In this document: positions 34,317-46,400 of the stretch, one piece after another
Layout: every line of letters starts with the position of its first letter
Position numbering within the stretch: the first letter of the stretch is position 1
Source of the DNA: Bryopsis sp. KO-2023
Lineage: Eukaryota > Chlorophyta > Ulvophyceae > Bryopsidales > Bryopsidaceae
Length of the DNA: 64,000 bases
Reading direction: 5' to 3'
Assembly (NCBI GenBank): GCA_030272585.1
Contig: BSYQ01000002.1
Coordinates: forward strand, 7,378,001 to 7,442,000
Translations under genes and position numbers: made by a program
Notes under the pieces: generated by a model
The model's database searches: none
Seen by the model: the letters and a program-made list of their open reading frames with translations, nothing else
Told to the model about the DNA's origin: nothing

Positions 34317-37300
34317 TAGGCGAAACTCGCAACTCCTAAGGCAGAGAGGTATATATAACTGCGCTACTCTCATTTATGTCTCGCGCAACGAAGACGAAAC
34401 GCGCCAGGACATTCAAGGAAACGTGGAAAAAGCGTTCAAGTCGATAAACTTGCTTGGGATAACGCAAGCGCCAGGAAGCGAGAAGGTATAGGAGGTGTTC
34501 CTGGTGACGATAAGCCAGATGGTGATGGAGGTGATGACCACCGCAATAGGCGAACCCGTCCTTAGTCACACCCCCGCATTCCAGGTGCGCCTGATGGCGG
34601 AGGTGATGGTGGCGGTGGGCGAATATCATCCCAAGAGGCTGGGACAGCGTTGTGTTCAAGTGTTCTCAAGTAGGATAGTAGAGAACATGTGTGGCTGACG
34701 CGAAAACCAAGAGAACGTATGTGGTTGACGCGAAAAAGGATGAAGGCTGGCGAAACAAGGAAAATGCGCCAAGCTAGCCACCAAGGGTAAAAGATAAATG
34801 AACGCAACAACTGACGACAGTATCGTGCTTGCAAAAAGCTGTATTGCATCAGCAGGATATGAGGATAGCGAAGCTAACGCTGTTATCAACTGGAAAAACT
34901 TAGATTTTGCATATTAGGCCTAAAGGGAAAAGGAAAGTTCGCAAAAGGGGGTAAAGTTGCGATATAAAGGTTGAACTTTTAACCTAAGTTCGAGTCTGAT
35001 GAGGCCATGGAAGTTGAGAGTGAGATGGCGCCTCTGACCCAAGTGGTTGTAACGAGAGGTGAAAGGGTGCGAACCATGACTAGAGGTGGGCGAGGTCAGA
35101 AGGTCACTAGATCATGGAGGCGACCAGAGGAGGGTGAGGGCAGAAGTTCACTGGATCGCCAGGAAAAGACCGCACCGCCGCAGAACAAGGCAAAGACCAT
35201 AAGCTCAAGAGACTAGACGGATCAAAAGGATAAGAACAAAGGATTCTTTCTTCATAGGATTACAAGAAAGATCTTGGAGAACCCCCAAATAGACCCGCGA
35301 GAGAACGGTAACCCGGTAATCGCAGAGGGGTCAAGGCGAATGGAGTAAGGTGGAGAAGATTTTTAAGGGTGATGGTTTTGGCTTTGAAGGCAATTCTAAG
35401 GTTTTTCGTTTCTTCTTCTGTGGATCAAGTCCAAAGGTGGACCTAAAAGTGGATCAACCGTATGAGAAGAAGTCAAGCATGTTGGACGCGACAGACCTTT
35501 GGTCTGTAAAGACAAACTGCGCCATTCTGCTAGAATTCGCGAAGTTAGTCAGAGACCCAACATTAAGAGTGAAGCATGTTTGCTTTTTGCGCCAACCAGA
35601 GAGTGTTGCAGTAAGCTCAGGTTGATGAAAGAAACAGAGCGACCCCAGGTGGTTAGTTGTGTGAGACCATCACCACCAAGCGTTAAGTTGTCATCTCTAG
35701 GAAACTACGGGATGTACACTTCGTTGGTGAGAAGAAAAAGACGAGGCTATGGGAGTCGAACCCATATTAGGGCCAACGCCTCGATCTAACTTCCAGCAAA
35801 AGAGATCATGACGAAGCAACTGTGAGCTTCGTATTTTCTGGGTGATGCGTGTGTTGCTGCCCAATGAGCCACTGTGTTGTGTGCGACGTTGCTGGAAGAA
35901 GCGACCGCCTAGTGGGAGTATTGTTGATGAAACGTTGGCAAAAGGCGTGGAGAGAACTGGGTTGATGCTGGCTGACGCAAGTGACACTGAAGGTGCCAAA
36001 AGGAGATGGAGATGGAGTTATGTGATTGAAAACTTCGAGGGGAAAAATTGAATTCTCCCTATGCAAGCGTGGAAGGCTATTATGGCTGAGCCTCAATTGG
36101 AGTCAAGTGTGGAGGCAATTGTGAAGCGCCCCACCTAGAGAAATACTTATACGCTGCAAAAGAGCTGGAAGTATGAAGAGGAAGTTTCCAAGGGGAAACT
36201 GAACGACCACAACCTTGCGTTCTAAGCAATGGTGACGAACGGCAAGAAGAGAAGTGGTAAACACGAGTCGCTACATTATATGCGAAATGCACTCGCGTTT
36301 ATATGGAGCACCTAAGTAGGAGCACGCCTCTAATAAGGGGAAGCGACCAACGCTGTGGTGTTACTACGTTCAGTAGCAGAAGGAAAACGGGGAAGTGTAA
36401 GTGAGTAGAAGCGAGACGCTCCTCCAACACTCCCGAAAATTCCTCTGCATGGAAAGTGCGTTAACTGCAGAGATAGCACTAAAACGTTCAACATGAGAAG
36501 TTAAAGAACGTTCACTTGGAAACGCCGTCGTGAAGGTATGAGTCAAAGTTTGGGAGAGTATGGAAGATGGAAAAGTAAGAAAAAGTGGGAAGGAAAGCTA
36601 AAGAAGACGTGTAGCAAATGTGCTAAGTGAAAAGCACCCGTGGAGTTATCCATAGTGGGGATAACAAGATATTTTGGAGAAGGGCCGGAAGTTTTTCTAC
36701 CTTGTGAGAGCAAGAAGATCCAACGATTGAGAGAATATGGAGTGTAATTTTAACCAAGTGTGGATGGCGAAATTACAACGAGGGAAAGACAATGTGTTAA
36801 ATAGAGAAAGCGATGGGAGCTTAAAGCGCCACGTTGACGCGCGCAAAACGATGTGTTGTTGAGAACTTCAAACATCGATCGCTCTATTGTTCTTTCCACC
36901 CTAGAACTTTGTTCTATGGGGATACCATGCTTGTGTTAAGCACAAGGAGATGTGCACCCAGTGCGCTGGTTGATGCACTTCCATAAACGAGGGTCGTCGT
37001 TGCAAGGGCAAACTTCCAAGATATGTAAATTTCGATCTACACTAAGTGAGATGCGTGAAGCAAGAAGGATCTCCAAAAGAGAAGATAGTGTGGAGCTGTT
37101 GCCTTATATTATGCGGCAACAAAGAGTATGAAAGAACCTTGAAGTCCATGCGAAGGAATTTGTGTTAACTATCACAAAACCTTGTGCAAAGGCTAAGGGA
37201 TACCTCCTAAGGGAGAAGATGTTTATTCGCCACCTGAGCAATGAGAGCGCTAGGTGACGCACTATGTGGATGATAGCCTTGTGCATAACGGGGTTTAGAG

Positions 37301-40300
37301 GATGACAATGGTTGACAACCCCATGAGAATGAGATGCAAGTGAAAAACCGCAAAAGGTTGCAAAAAGGTTTGCTGATGGTGGTGAAGCGAAGAGGAAGGA
37401 GTTTATCTCCTAAAATTCATAACGCCCTTGAGCATCATGGTTTGAGATTTGGGATATCCACCAAGGGACTTGGTGAGAGGCGTTTGTAAACGCGATGCCC
37501 TGTTTAGGGACCCCCAATGATGCGTCATCCATGTGTTCATGGTTGATTCCAGGCTGGTTGAGCCGTAGTTGCTCCCAGTGTCTGACAAGTGTGTGGGGAG
37601 GCTGATGGGAAAACAGAAGCCACACCTTCATCATTGGCCTGTAGTGTCAGGACTAACTCCGTGGATGAACTCGACCATATTTCGCTTCAGAGTGTCCGCA
37701 TTCGCGAGATCTTCGCCACATCATCCATGTGGATATGTTGTGATGTGTGGTGCATCTTTTTCTCAAGGTTTTATGGAGGTTGACGCATTTTTATGGGATA
37801 CGGCTGGAGATATGTGCAACCTTGCAATATTTGCGCATAGCGACTTGCTGTGTTTGTGTGGAGGCTACCCACTCTATGTTTTTCTACCCTTTTGGGACGT
37901 GGACGAGGGCGTTCCACTGGCCCCAGGGGGGACAGGAGTGCTCACGAGCGACGAATGAGGTTACCGACGAAGGAGGTCACGAAGTAGTCGTGAGTGAGGT
38001 AAATCGAACAAACGAACGAAGTGAGTCTCTTCAGCAACGGAGTGCGCAGTGAGATTTACTGGCCGCCAGGCCACACTCAAAATTTTGAATCAAACCCGGT
38101 GTATACATTGGATGCACTGGAAATGCGACATGGAGGACGAGTTGAGGGTGGTACTCTCTAGCACAAGTTGCTAAAGTATGTGATGGAGTTGTTTCAAAGA
38201 AGTTGTTTTCGAACGTGATAGAAGAGAATACCCACGAGAAGGACAGCCACAAGTGGCTGAGACGTGATCGATGAACGTGGAGAAAAGGAATTGGAGTGTT
38301 GTGGGATGGTTGAGACACCTTGCTGTCTCCCATGACGGTAAAACCACTATTACAGGGCGTGTGATAGTTGGTGATCTCGAAGTCCTGAGAAACCGTGGCG
38401 AAAATATAGGAGACTCCATAGAATCACACATTAGTCGGGATAAGAATCCTTGCAGGGAACTCGAGGAGCTGAAACTCAATATCTCATTAGAGTATGAGTT
38501 AAAGGATTCGTCAGCTTCAAGACGGCCTTGGTGATGGTCGCCTAGTGTGAAGTCCACCTTAGTTTCGGTAGTACTAAGGGGGAGGAGACGTGATTCTACC
38601 CTAAGTGTTCAAAGAGAGGAACACAGGAGCGAAAAGAGACGTAGCAGCTGGAACCCTGTGCGCCAGCTACCGCGTACGCGCGTGTGAAGACTTCCTAAGG
38701 GAAATGTGGCTACGTTAATATGATGGCGAAACAGTTTACTTAATCCAATACTCGAAGTGGATGGTGCTCTGTGAATCATTTTATTAAGAAGAGAGCGCAA
38801 CACTTGGAGTTCGTTTGTTATCGACGAGTGTGAAGACAATTCCAGCGACACATGTCAACGCGACTAAGGTGTTAAGGTGATGCATGGCGTGGAATATGTC
38901 TATTTCTGAGGGTGAAGCTTATGGACCGACCAAAATACAAGTCTGTCGTTCTGAAAAGGAGAAGGCAAATATTAGCCTCGCGACAGAGGTTCCATGAAGG
39001 ATAAAGCGAGAGTAACTTCGTGGAAGGGATTGAGCAGTAGCTTGATCAATTGACGTCGAGGATCGGTGTGTGCTATCACATGAAGGGCTTAGCTCTGGAG
39101 GAGATGAAGTTCACAAGAGTTTAATGGACTCTGGCGCAAGTATTTGACAATCCGCCAAGTGCTACGAGTAGTGACTGAACCAGAGCAGCAATCGGTGAAA
39201 GATGAACGAGCAGTGGAGAAAACTCTTGAACGACAAGAGGTGTGATATCTTCAACGACAACAAGTGCGTTTAACCAACGTGTTGGTTGGAGAAAGAGAGA
39301 GACTATCGAGTGCCACAACCAGATTGAGAAACACCACTCTGTTTAAGGTTGATGGTAAAAGGAACTGCATTGGATTACACTTGAGAGTTGAAGAAACACA
39401 AGTGGAAAAAGAAGAAGCAATAGCAACAGTGGACGTCGACTATAAAGGAACCGTGGTGAGCATCTCGGAAGATTTGCAGACGGAGGAGGAGAAGACGAGC
39501 AGAATACGCGATAAATCCTTGTACAGCGGTTGTAAGTCGCCAAAGAGCGCAGTAAAGACTATTCCCATCAAGGTAATAAGTCGGAATGCCGTGCATGATT
39601 TATAGCCGATCCATCAAAGGCAAGAGGAGTCGCAGATATTACTTCTGTTGGCGAAGAACACGAGAATGCCTAACGCATCCTTGTTTATCTTTGTGAGAAA
39701 ATACTTGAAGAATGAGGAGATTATCCACACTACCTTCGGGACTTGCATGATGTATGGGTGCAAACACATGTGAGTGTGGGATACGTTCTAAGTCTTCAAC
39801 GTGGAGCTTGCATATGGTGACTGCCTACAATGGGTAGTGCAGAAAGGAGTTGCATCTTCAAACGTCAGTGAACTGGAAGGAGGAGAAGCGTTAGCTGGAT
39901 AGGCAACCGGTAACGCAAGGATCAACAAGTGGAAGAATTTATCGAGGAAATAAGAAGAGAAGCACGAGGAAGAATAAGCAAGAGATGAATGGCGGTCAGA
40001 GGCATAGGTTCCCTAAAGTGGAATACAAACTCAATAGGTCTTTTTGGGGATGGCAATGGTGGAAGATCCTAGTGTGGGATCACGTGTTGGTACCATTGAC
40101 CCAAAGCCAGCCTATGTAACTCGTCTTCATATGCTACTCTGACTTAGCTGATTTGATTGAGGATTCGATAATGTTGGAGGCGGAGCACTTGGTTGATCAC
40201 AACAGTAACAAAGAATACAAGCGGATGTATTCTGACTTGCCTCCCGACGTGGTAGCCTACCCTCAGGTCAAGGTCAATAGACTATGAGAGGATGGTGCGT

Positions 40301-41000
40301 TTATAACAAACAAGAGAAAGAGAACCCAAAGCGGAAGAGGAAGAGCAAGAGTCAAGGACTACTAAGGAGAGCGAGAGAGCGAAACCTGAGACAGAGAGGT
40401 CTAAGGTAGAGAGAAGTGCGGCAAAGAGCGACTACAGGACAGAGAAATGGCTGGAGGTGCTAAAAGGGAGAGCACCGAGTGAGTTCGCTGAAAAGCTGGA
40501 GCTCCACCTGTCAATGTGCGGCCCACATGAGTTGGTGTGCATGTGTATTGGCCACGCACAAGGGTGAAAGTGCGTTATGCTAAGGCCATGGGACAACTGG
40601 TAAGAGCATAGCCTTGGCAGTGGATGGAACGTTAAGCAAGGCTACGTTTCCCAAGCTATTTGTTCTAAGGAGCTCAGAGTTGTTGCCAAATGACGCTCAC
40701 AGCTAAAGGTTGTAAAGGAAGTGTGCCAACCTCGAGTGTTCAAGACTTTGCCGCAGGAGAGCTGACCAAGACACGAGCAAGAGATGTCCAAGATGTCCAA
40801 GACAGTGGTGGTTCGTGGGTCAGAAGAAAAAGGTTGAGTTAAAAAGGTTAAGTTGAGTTGAGTAATGCGTTTGAGAATCTTTGCATGGTATGGGACGTGC
40901 ATTGTACTTAGAGGATTAAGTGTGTTAGCTTATGGGTTATGAAGTATTTGTTTGATCGTGGCAGAGAGAAAGAATGTTAGTGTCGCGGACGCCACTTATT

Positions 41001-41015
41001 ATGGGGCGGGGCAAG
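41001..41015 (+). promoter_or_regulatory. candidate polypurine tract
   Basis: ATGGGGCGGGGCAAG lies one base before the 3' LTR. It is G-rich but interrupted by C. Confidence 0.5.
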
Positions 41016-41016
41016 T

Positions 41017-41225
41017 TGATAGTGATTTGAGACGAAATGACTGGTCTGGGAGCGTTGAGGTGACTTGTATCATTAGTGTGACTCGTGATAGCCCTAGAGT
41101 ACTATTTAAGGGACACGTAGTTAGACACTGGTTGGGTTGTTGTTTTGGTTGGATTCGCTGTTGTAGGGGAACGCTCCCAGGGGGAGTATGTAGAAAATTT
41201 ATTTCCACCACACACCCCACTATCA
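41017..41225 (+). repeat. 3' LTR (209 bp)
   Basis: Same sequence as the 5' LTR with no difference seen; followed directly by the CCGCC duplication. Confidence 0.95.
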
Positions 41226-41358
41226 CCGCCGCTTGCACGTTCTCTTCTTCTTCACTCCATTTGAAACTCCCCATCCCAAACGCCCACATTACCTCCCGTA
41301 TGCTGTCTTCTGTTCCCCTCGAAAAATTCGCTTCTACTTTCGGATCTTCGCGCTGCAT

Positions 41359-42174
41359 CGAACGTCTGTTAACAATGGGGCTCCGGATCTAGACACTAGG
41401 CCTGGGTTCTCTCGGGGGAAAGAAACCTATAACGAGCGCGAAACAACAAGCAGCGGACTCTCCGGAACGATGAGAAAAGAACAAAAGAGAATCTCCCCAG
41501 CGATCCGAGCGCACCAAAACATCGATCTAAGAAAAAGAGGGCGAGATGCGATGGCCGCCAGTTGGTATCAAACGCAATACGGAGCTCCTCGCACTTTACC
41601 TTGTGAGAAGTGGGTGTTCTTGTCGATTTTCCCAGCCGACTTGGTAAGAGCCACCAATCTTCAGGCTAGGGGGGTTTCATAGGTCCCGCCCAACGTTGGG
41701 CATGTCTGTCATCTTGTCGGAGAGTGTGTCCCTGCAACGTTTTCGATCAAGAAAATACTTTGAAAAGAAGCTTCCCCTGGGGAAGTTCCCCATAAAGTAC
41801 CACACTCCAAAAGTTCCAAGTTTAGTAAACAGGGCGCACGCACACGAAAGCCTTGACGTGACAAAAACTTTCTTTCAGAAATATAAAGAAAAGAAAAAAA
41901 ATTTGTACATCGACAATGTTTTTTCAATTTTTTTTTTGGAATCTTAAGAATTTTTTTTTTGGGGGGGGGGGAGGAAGCGCAATAGCAATCCAGGTTTTCT
42001 AGGTGAGGTTACGCTTTCCCGATCACATGTCAATCGTGGCACCATTGAAGCCCAAACCAAACCGAACCAAACCAAAAATTACATGCGCAGAAGCCCGATG
42101 CCCAAGCAGAGAGCTTTGTGCAAGTACAGCCGGCTAATAAGTCCAAAAGTTTGCTGATACACCTGTCCAGCTTT
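41359..42174. other. no gene recognised
   Basis: 5' flank of the interrupted F-box gene. It contains T- and G-homopolymers near 41949-41971 and a short (CCAAA)-like run at about 42050-42075. Confidence 0.35.
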
Positions 42175-42268
42175 TCACAGTTGGAGAACATCAAAACAAT
42201 TTTGATCATCATTTTTGTTGAAGATGACTTGACATAAGTACCGTCCACGGCAGGACTCGAACCTGCAG
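42175..42268 (-). pseudogene. tRNA-Arg 3' fragment with its downstream flank
   Basis: On the minus strand, 42268-42242 is the T arm and acceptor end of the tRNA-Arg at 2936-3008. The sequence after it (42241-42175) resembles the DNA after that tRNA, including TTGGAGAACATC. The 5' half is missing and replaced by unrelated DNA, so this is a truncated duplication, not a gene. Confidence 0.8.
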
Positions 42269-42848
42269 TGTACACTTTCTCCAAGGGCAAAAGAAAAACT
42301 AGAGGATACATTAGATTTTATTCGCGTGGAGTTTCCTTCTCTTACCCCGGCTGAACTTTGGGAGCCGTGGACATGGCAGTCGCAGACATTCAAAGACGTG
42401 GAGTGGAGCTGCCAAAATCTGATTCGATAGGAACCCGTTTCAGACATAACCGCCACGACGTTTTTGTTGAGACGTGTAGTCATCGAATCGAAAATTGACT
42501 CGTGGAGCTTGTCACAACAATGAATAGGTTTTTTTTTGTTTCTCACACAAGTGAATTTAAAAGAGGGTTTATCTTTTCGAGGGTTTCGTTCTTTCTGCGT
42601 CCTTTTGGATCGTGGCAAAGGAAAAAGAAAATTGGATATTCCACCCTCTTCGATTCGAAGAATCCTGAAAAATTTGGGAACCCCACTACTTGTTTTTTTT
42701 TTTTTTTAATGAGAGAAAAAAAGCGTACACAAGATATTTCGTCAATGAATAAGAAGCTTTGAGAAGTCAAGAACACCGCTCCTTTGCAATTACACCTCCC
42801 AATCAACGAAAACGTGATGTAACAAAATTATATCAAGTAAGATAATGC

Positions 42849-43898
42849 TCACAATCCCTTAGAAAAATCCCACTCCCAAATCTCCCCATCAATACGAACG
42901 GCCACCAGGTTTTCATCATCAACCCATATCCCTTGTATCCTTTTGTCTTTTCGCTTCATATTGTACGAACAATGAAAATTCCGCACACACTTGCCTTTTT
43001 TGGGATCCCATAATTTTATCATTCCATCATAAGATCCTGTGAACATCCGACCTTCTTTAACAACGATAGAGGTCACAATATCTGTATGACCTCGAAAGGT
43101 TTGCACGTGCTGATTGCTTTCAAAGTCCCACGAGCGAATGTTTCCATCCCAAGCTCCACAAAAAAGAAGTCTATCGAAAATATCCATGGAGACCGCTCCC
43201 CGTTTCTGTCCGCCAATCACTCTAAGGCAAGCATTATCAACTAAGTCCCATACTCGAATAGTCTCATCAGCTGAACCACTAATCAAGAGATCGCCTGGTT
43301 GGGGCAAGAGGCAAAAAACATCTTCTTCATGACCTTGAAGGGATCCGTAGAACTCCCACACCCCTTTTCTCCAAATTTGAAGATTCCCATATGCACCCCC
43401 AACGGCCACGTTCTCACCAAGGTCAGCAATCGATAAGATATATGAATTGAAAATCGAGATGCTAAAAAATTGCTTCCATGTAGATATATCCCATCCACAC
43501 AAGTGACCATTTTCACTCCCGGTCACAAGCATCCCATCCATGAATGAAAGACAATTCACATTGTGACTCACCTCAGATTCAAAAACAATTTTTTTCGGAT
43601 CCAAATCAAACACCTTGAACCCGTAGTAACCCCCAAAAGCAATAAGTTTTTTCATTTTGGCACAATAATTTGTTGCAAAACCATTTTCAGTTTTGTGATT
43701 ATTTGGCTCTATTGGTTCTTGCAACCAGGCACGCTCCAAGCATATTTTCCTTTTGAAGGACGATTCCTGATTTGTAACTGCTCGCCAAGATGTGGCCACA
43801 CAAGAGCATCTAGCAAGCGATACAGTAGGAATTCTTCGAAGGATATCGACCAGGATGTCCCTGGGCAAGTCCCATTCGATCGGAATACGGTCGCTCAT
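42849..43898 (-). CDS. F-box/WD40-repeat protein (349 aa), paralogue
   Basis: Same architecture as the gene at 28761, on the opposite strand. It starts MSDRIPIEWDLPRDILVDIL with the F-box (RRIPTVSLARCSCVATSWRAV), then a linker with LERAWLQEPIEP, then about seven WD40 blades, including GHEEDVFCLLPQPGDLLISG with DETIRVWDL and GHTDIVTSIVVKEGRMFTGS with DGMIKLWDP. It ends EWDFSKGL. Single exon, uninterrupted. Probable SCF ubiquitin-ligase substrate receptor. The sequences upstream of both ATGs are partly similar (both read TTTTTTCGA shortly before the ATG), so the duplication included promoter DNA. Confidence 0.9.
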   Translation of the reverse strand: MSDRIPIEWDLPRDILVDILRRIPTVSLARCSCVATSWRAVTNQESSFKRKICLERAWLQEPIEPNNHKTENGFATNYCAKMKKLIAFGGYYGFKVFDLDPKKIVFESEVSHNVNCLSFMDGMLVTGSENGHLCGWDISTWKQFFSISIFNSYILSIADLGENVAVGGAYGNLQIWRKGVWEFYGSLQGHEEDVFCLLPQPGDLLISGSADETIRVWDLVDNACLRVIGGQKRGAVSMDIFDRLLFCGAWDGNIRSWDFESNQHVQTFRGHTDIVTSIVVKEGRMFTGSYDGMIKLWDPKKGKCVRNFHCSYNMKRKDKRIQGIWVDDENLVAVRIDGEIWEWDFSKGL

Positions 43899-45470
43899 GG
43901 CCCTTGAACTCGAAAAAACGATAAATTACTCAATCAATGATTACTCTGCCAAAACAAATGCTCCCAAAAAGAGACTCTTATGGACATGAAAAGCGTGCCA
44001 GTCTTTTCAAGAAAAAGGAAAGAGCTGTGGGGACGCCAGCACCAGCAACCGTAAAGTCAGGACCCGCCAACCCCCCGTTCCCAGCGTTGCCAGAAATTCA
44101 CAAGGAAGAAGGATAGAGAGCAGACGGGAAAGATAAAGACAACAATAGTTTAACGTCACCAAGACGTCGCCCCAAACCACCGTCTATGGTCGGAACTTGG
44201 AATCCCCTTCACACTCGTCAGACCGTTTTCCCGGCTATAACTGAGAGAAGCGTAGTCGAAAAACCTAAGCCGATGAGGTAACTTCGACCGAACCCACCTG
44301 CGTGCTCCTGCCTGGGATTTTCGCTGGAAGCGAGAATAGCGGCACCAAAAAAGCCAAAAAAGTTGACGTCGAGCAAATCGTGCGGTTGTCTGATATCAAA
44401 GGAGTTCCTCACGGCGCACAGCCAGTCGACCGACTTCTGCCAAGTCTTTGTGGGATGCGATCAAAACTTCCTTCGATAACGTCACTTTTTGCGAGATCTT
44501 TCTCACACCAACTCACAGATTTTTTTCTTTTTTTTTTAATCAAGGAAATGATTTTTAGTTCCCTTTCCCACCAACGGGAAAGAGAGGCCCCAGTTTCGAC
44601 GGTTTGGGAGCGGAGGGGGGTCGTCCTTCTGAGTCGTGGAAAAGAAGCGCTGCATTAATTTTAACCCCGTTGGCTTTTTTCGTTCTTTCGAAACGCGGGA
44701 CTGTAATCTGGAAGGAGCGAAATCGTCGAGACAACGGTCGACCGGGACTTTTTCTGCGAGAGCAATGATTCGTTGGAGAAAAGAAAAGAAGGGTACGCCA
44801 CGTCTACACGGTTTTTTTCCTTCTTTTCCTTTCAGGGAGGCTGGGACAAAAGTTTACCACGATAGGACTTTTTCCAATTTTTTTTTCCCGCGAAAAAGCG
44901 GCCTGTGGATGTTTTCGTGGAAAATTGAAGAGCGGTTTTTCAAGAGGGGCTGCGGGAGATCAGTAATTTTGAAAGGGAACCCCAAGGCTCTCAACTCGCA
45001 GAACAGCCCAGACCTTTGTGAAAATAAATTAAAAAAATCCAAAAAAAACAGGAAATTAAAGAAAAAAACAGGCTTCTTTCTGGGGATAATAATAAAGGTA
45101 AGAAATAAAATGAAAAATGTTGGAAATAGATTATTCCCAAAAAAGGGAACCCTAAATGATGAGAAATGCTCTGAGGATATTTTTTTATCGCTGGTCTTTT
45201 CTTCCTAGAAAAAAAATAAAAAGAGTGAATGAGACAAGGGTTTTCTCTTTTTTGTTTAGTTTAATTCTGAAGGAATCATTTCTTTTTTTGTAAACATAAA
45301 GATGTACAGCGACAACTGTTCGTACCCACACGCTCCAACAGCTGAACTCTATTTTGGTTTTTATTTCGACTTTTCGATTATGTTTTTGAGATAAAAAGGC
45401 AGACATTTGGGACTGTAGGGGTTGGATTCCCTGTGCTCCTTTGATAAAAAGTTTTCTTTTTCTTTTTTGA
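43899..45470. other. no confident gene
   Basis: A minus-strand frame at about 44460-44218 reads like protein (TWQKSVDWLCAVRNSFDI) and could be an exon, but no family is recognised. The rest is homopolymer-rich. Confidence 0.3.
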
Positions 45471-45479
45471 TACTGTTTT

Positions 45480-46400
45480 GTATTTTACCTCTGGAAAAAG
45501 AAAAGAGAAGGTCTATTGTTTTCTGTTCAGCTCAATTATTTAACTGCACCCTTACTTTTCCCCAAAGATTTTGAAAGAAAGTTCGAGGTGTAATGGCTCA
45601 GGGGTCAGTGCTGTCCTTGAAACATTTTTATTTGTTTAGTCAACTCAGTTATTTTTCCATTATTTTCTCAATTCCATTCAATTTAATATATATATACTTC
45701 AAATTATAGCATGTGTGGGGTGCTGAAAACCAGCCAGTCATCCTTTCCATATGTGGTGAAAAATATCGGTGGAGGCCTTTTGCCAACCCCCCCTGTTCTG
45801 GAGATGGAAGGGGTGCAATGGATTCATGTGTATGCATCAGGTAATTGCTGAATTGGTAAAAAACCCTAAATGCAACTCTAAACCTGAAAGGAATCATTGC
45901 TTGTAAAAATATATCTTGTTCCTTTTTTTTTTCCTTTATTTTTTCATTCGAAGAGGAACCTCCCATTGCAAACTGACCATTAAGCCCTGCTGCCGAATTT
46001 CTTTCATTGTGAAATCAAAACACCCCCCCCCCCCTCCTGAAATTGGAGATTAACTGGTATGGTCCTAATTGACCTAAAAAATCATCCCACCATAAATTCT
46101 ACCTGCCAAGAAATCTAGCATTGTGGAAAATCAATTTTTTTCAATGGAAAAACTCAGTTCCCCCCCCCCCCTCTTTGTCTAAATCATTGAATTCGCACCT
46201 GCAAGTCCAACCACTGCCGATTCGTTGCAGGTTCATATATATGTGAATTTCATTTGCATAATGTTAAAACTCAGGTAGAGTTTCCCAGCGACGAAGGCGG
46301 ATTCCCAAGAAACAAAAAAAACAACGAAATCAGGTGCAATGGGCAGCAACAGGAGCCCTCCTCAGGAATACAAAAATGTCTTGCCAAGGCATGTGGAAGT
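45480..46400. repeat. dispersed direct repeat, copy 1
   Basis: Collinear with 54720-55500 in the same orientation. Shared landmarks are AAGTTCGAGGTGTAATGG, CAGGGGTCAGTGCTGT, CTGTTCTGGAGATGGAAGGG and GGGCAGCAACAGGAGCC. Similarity is patchy, so it is an old duplication or element. No coding region recognised. Confidence 0.75.

Larger units (their letters stand above)
33067..41225 (+). mobile_element. LTR retrotransposon, 8,159 bp, non-coding interior (LARD-like)
   Basis: Two 209-bp LTRs identical by direct comparison bound the element. Each starts TGATAGTG and ends CACTATCA. The 5-bp target duplication CCGCC is at 33062-33066 and 41226-41230. A primer-binding site and a purine-rich tract are in the expected places and set the orientation. 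The 7.7-kb interior has no open frame longer than about 130 codons on either strand, and no convincing protease, RT, RNase H or integrase motif. It fits large retrotransposon derivatives (LARDs) mobilised in trans. Identical LTRs imply a recent insertion. Confidence 0.93.
32453..41358 (-). pseudogene. two-F-box gene interrupted by an LTR retrotransposon
   Basis: The 3' exon (32940-32453) follows a strong acceptor TTTTCTTTTCGTTTCAG. It encodes two successive F-box-like units: VEWELPEGVLCEILTLLSPR with KCRWVAKTW, and IEWKLPKAALCRIFVFLPY with FCRVAKTW. A Pro/Arg-rich tail follows. The upstream exon begins at the ATG at 41358 (MQREDPKVEANF) and is acidic at SEEEENVQ. Removing the element and one CCGCC copy joins 41231 to 33066 in frame; a GTATGA donor at 33058 then splices in phase to 32940. 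The retrotransposon therefore sits about 8 bases inside the end of this exon. Two adjacent F-boxes without a WD40 domain are unusual. The empty-site gene model is inference from splice signals and phase. Confidence 0.6.

Noticed and set aside
37260..37300. YVDD reverse-transcriptase motif in the LTR element
   Set aside because: The four codons occur, but an in-frame TAG lies four codons upstream and another stop eight codons downstream. No neighbouring RT motifs were found.
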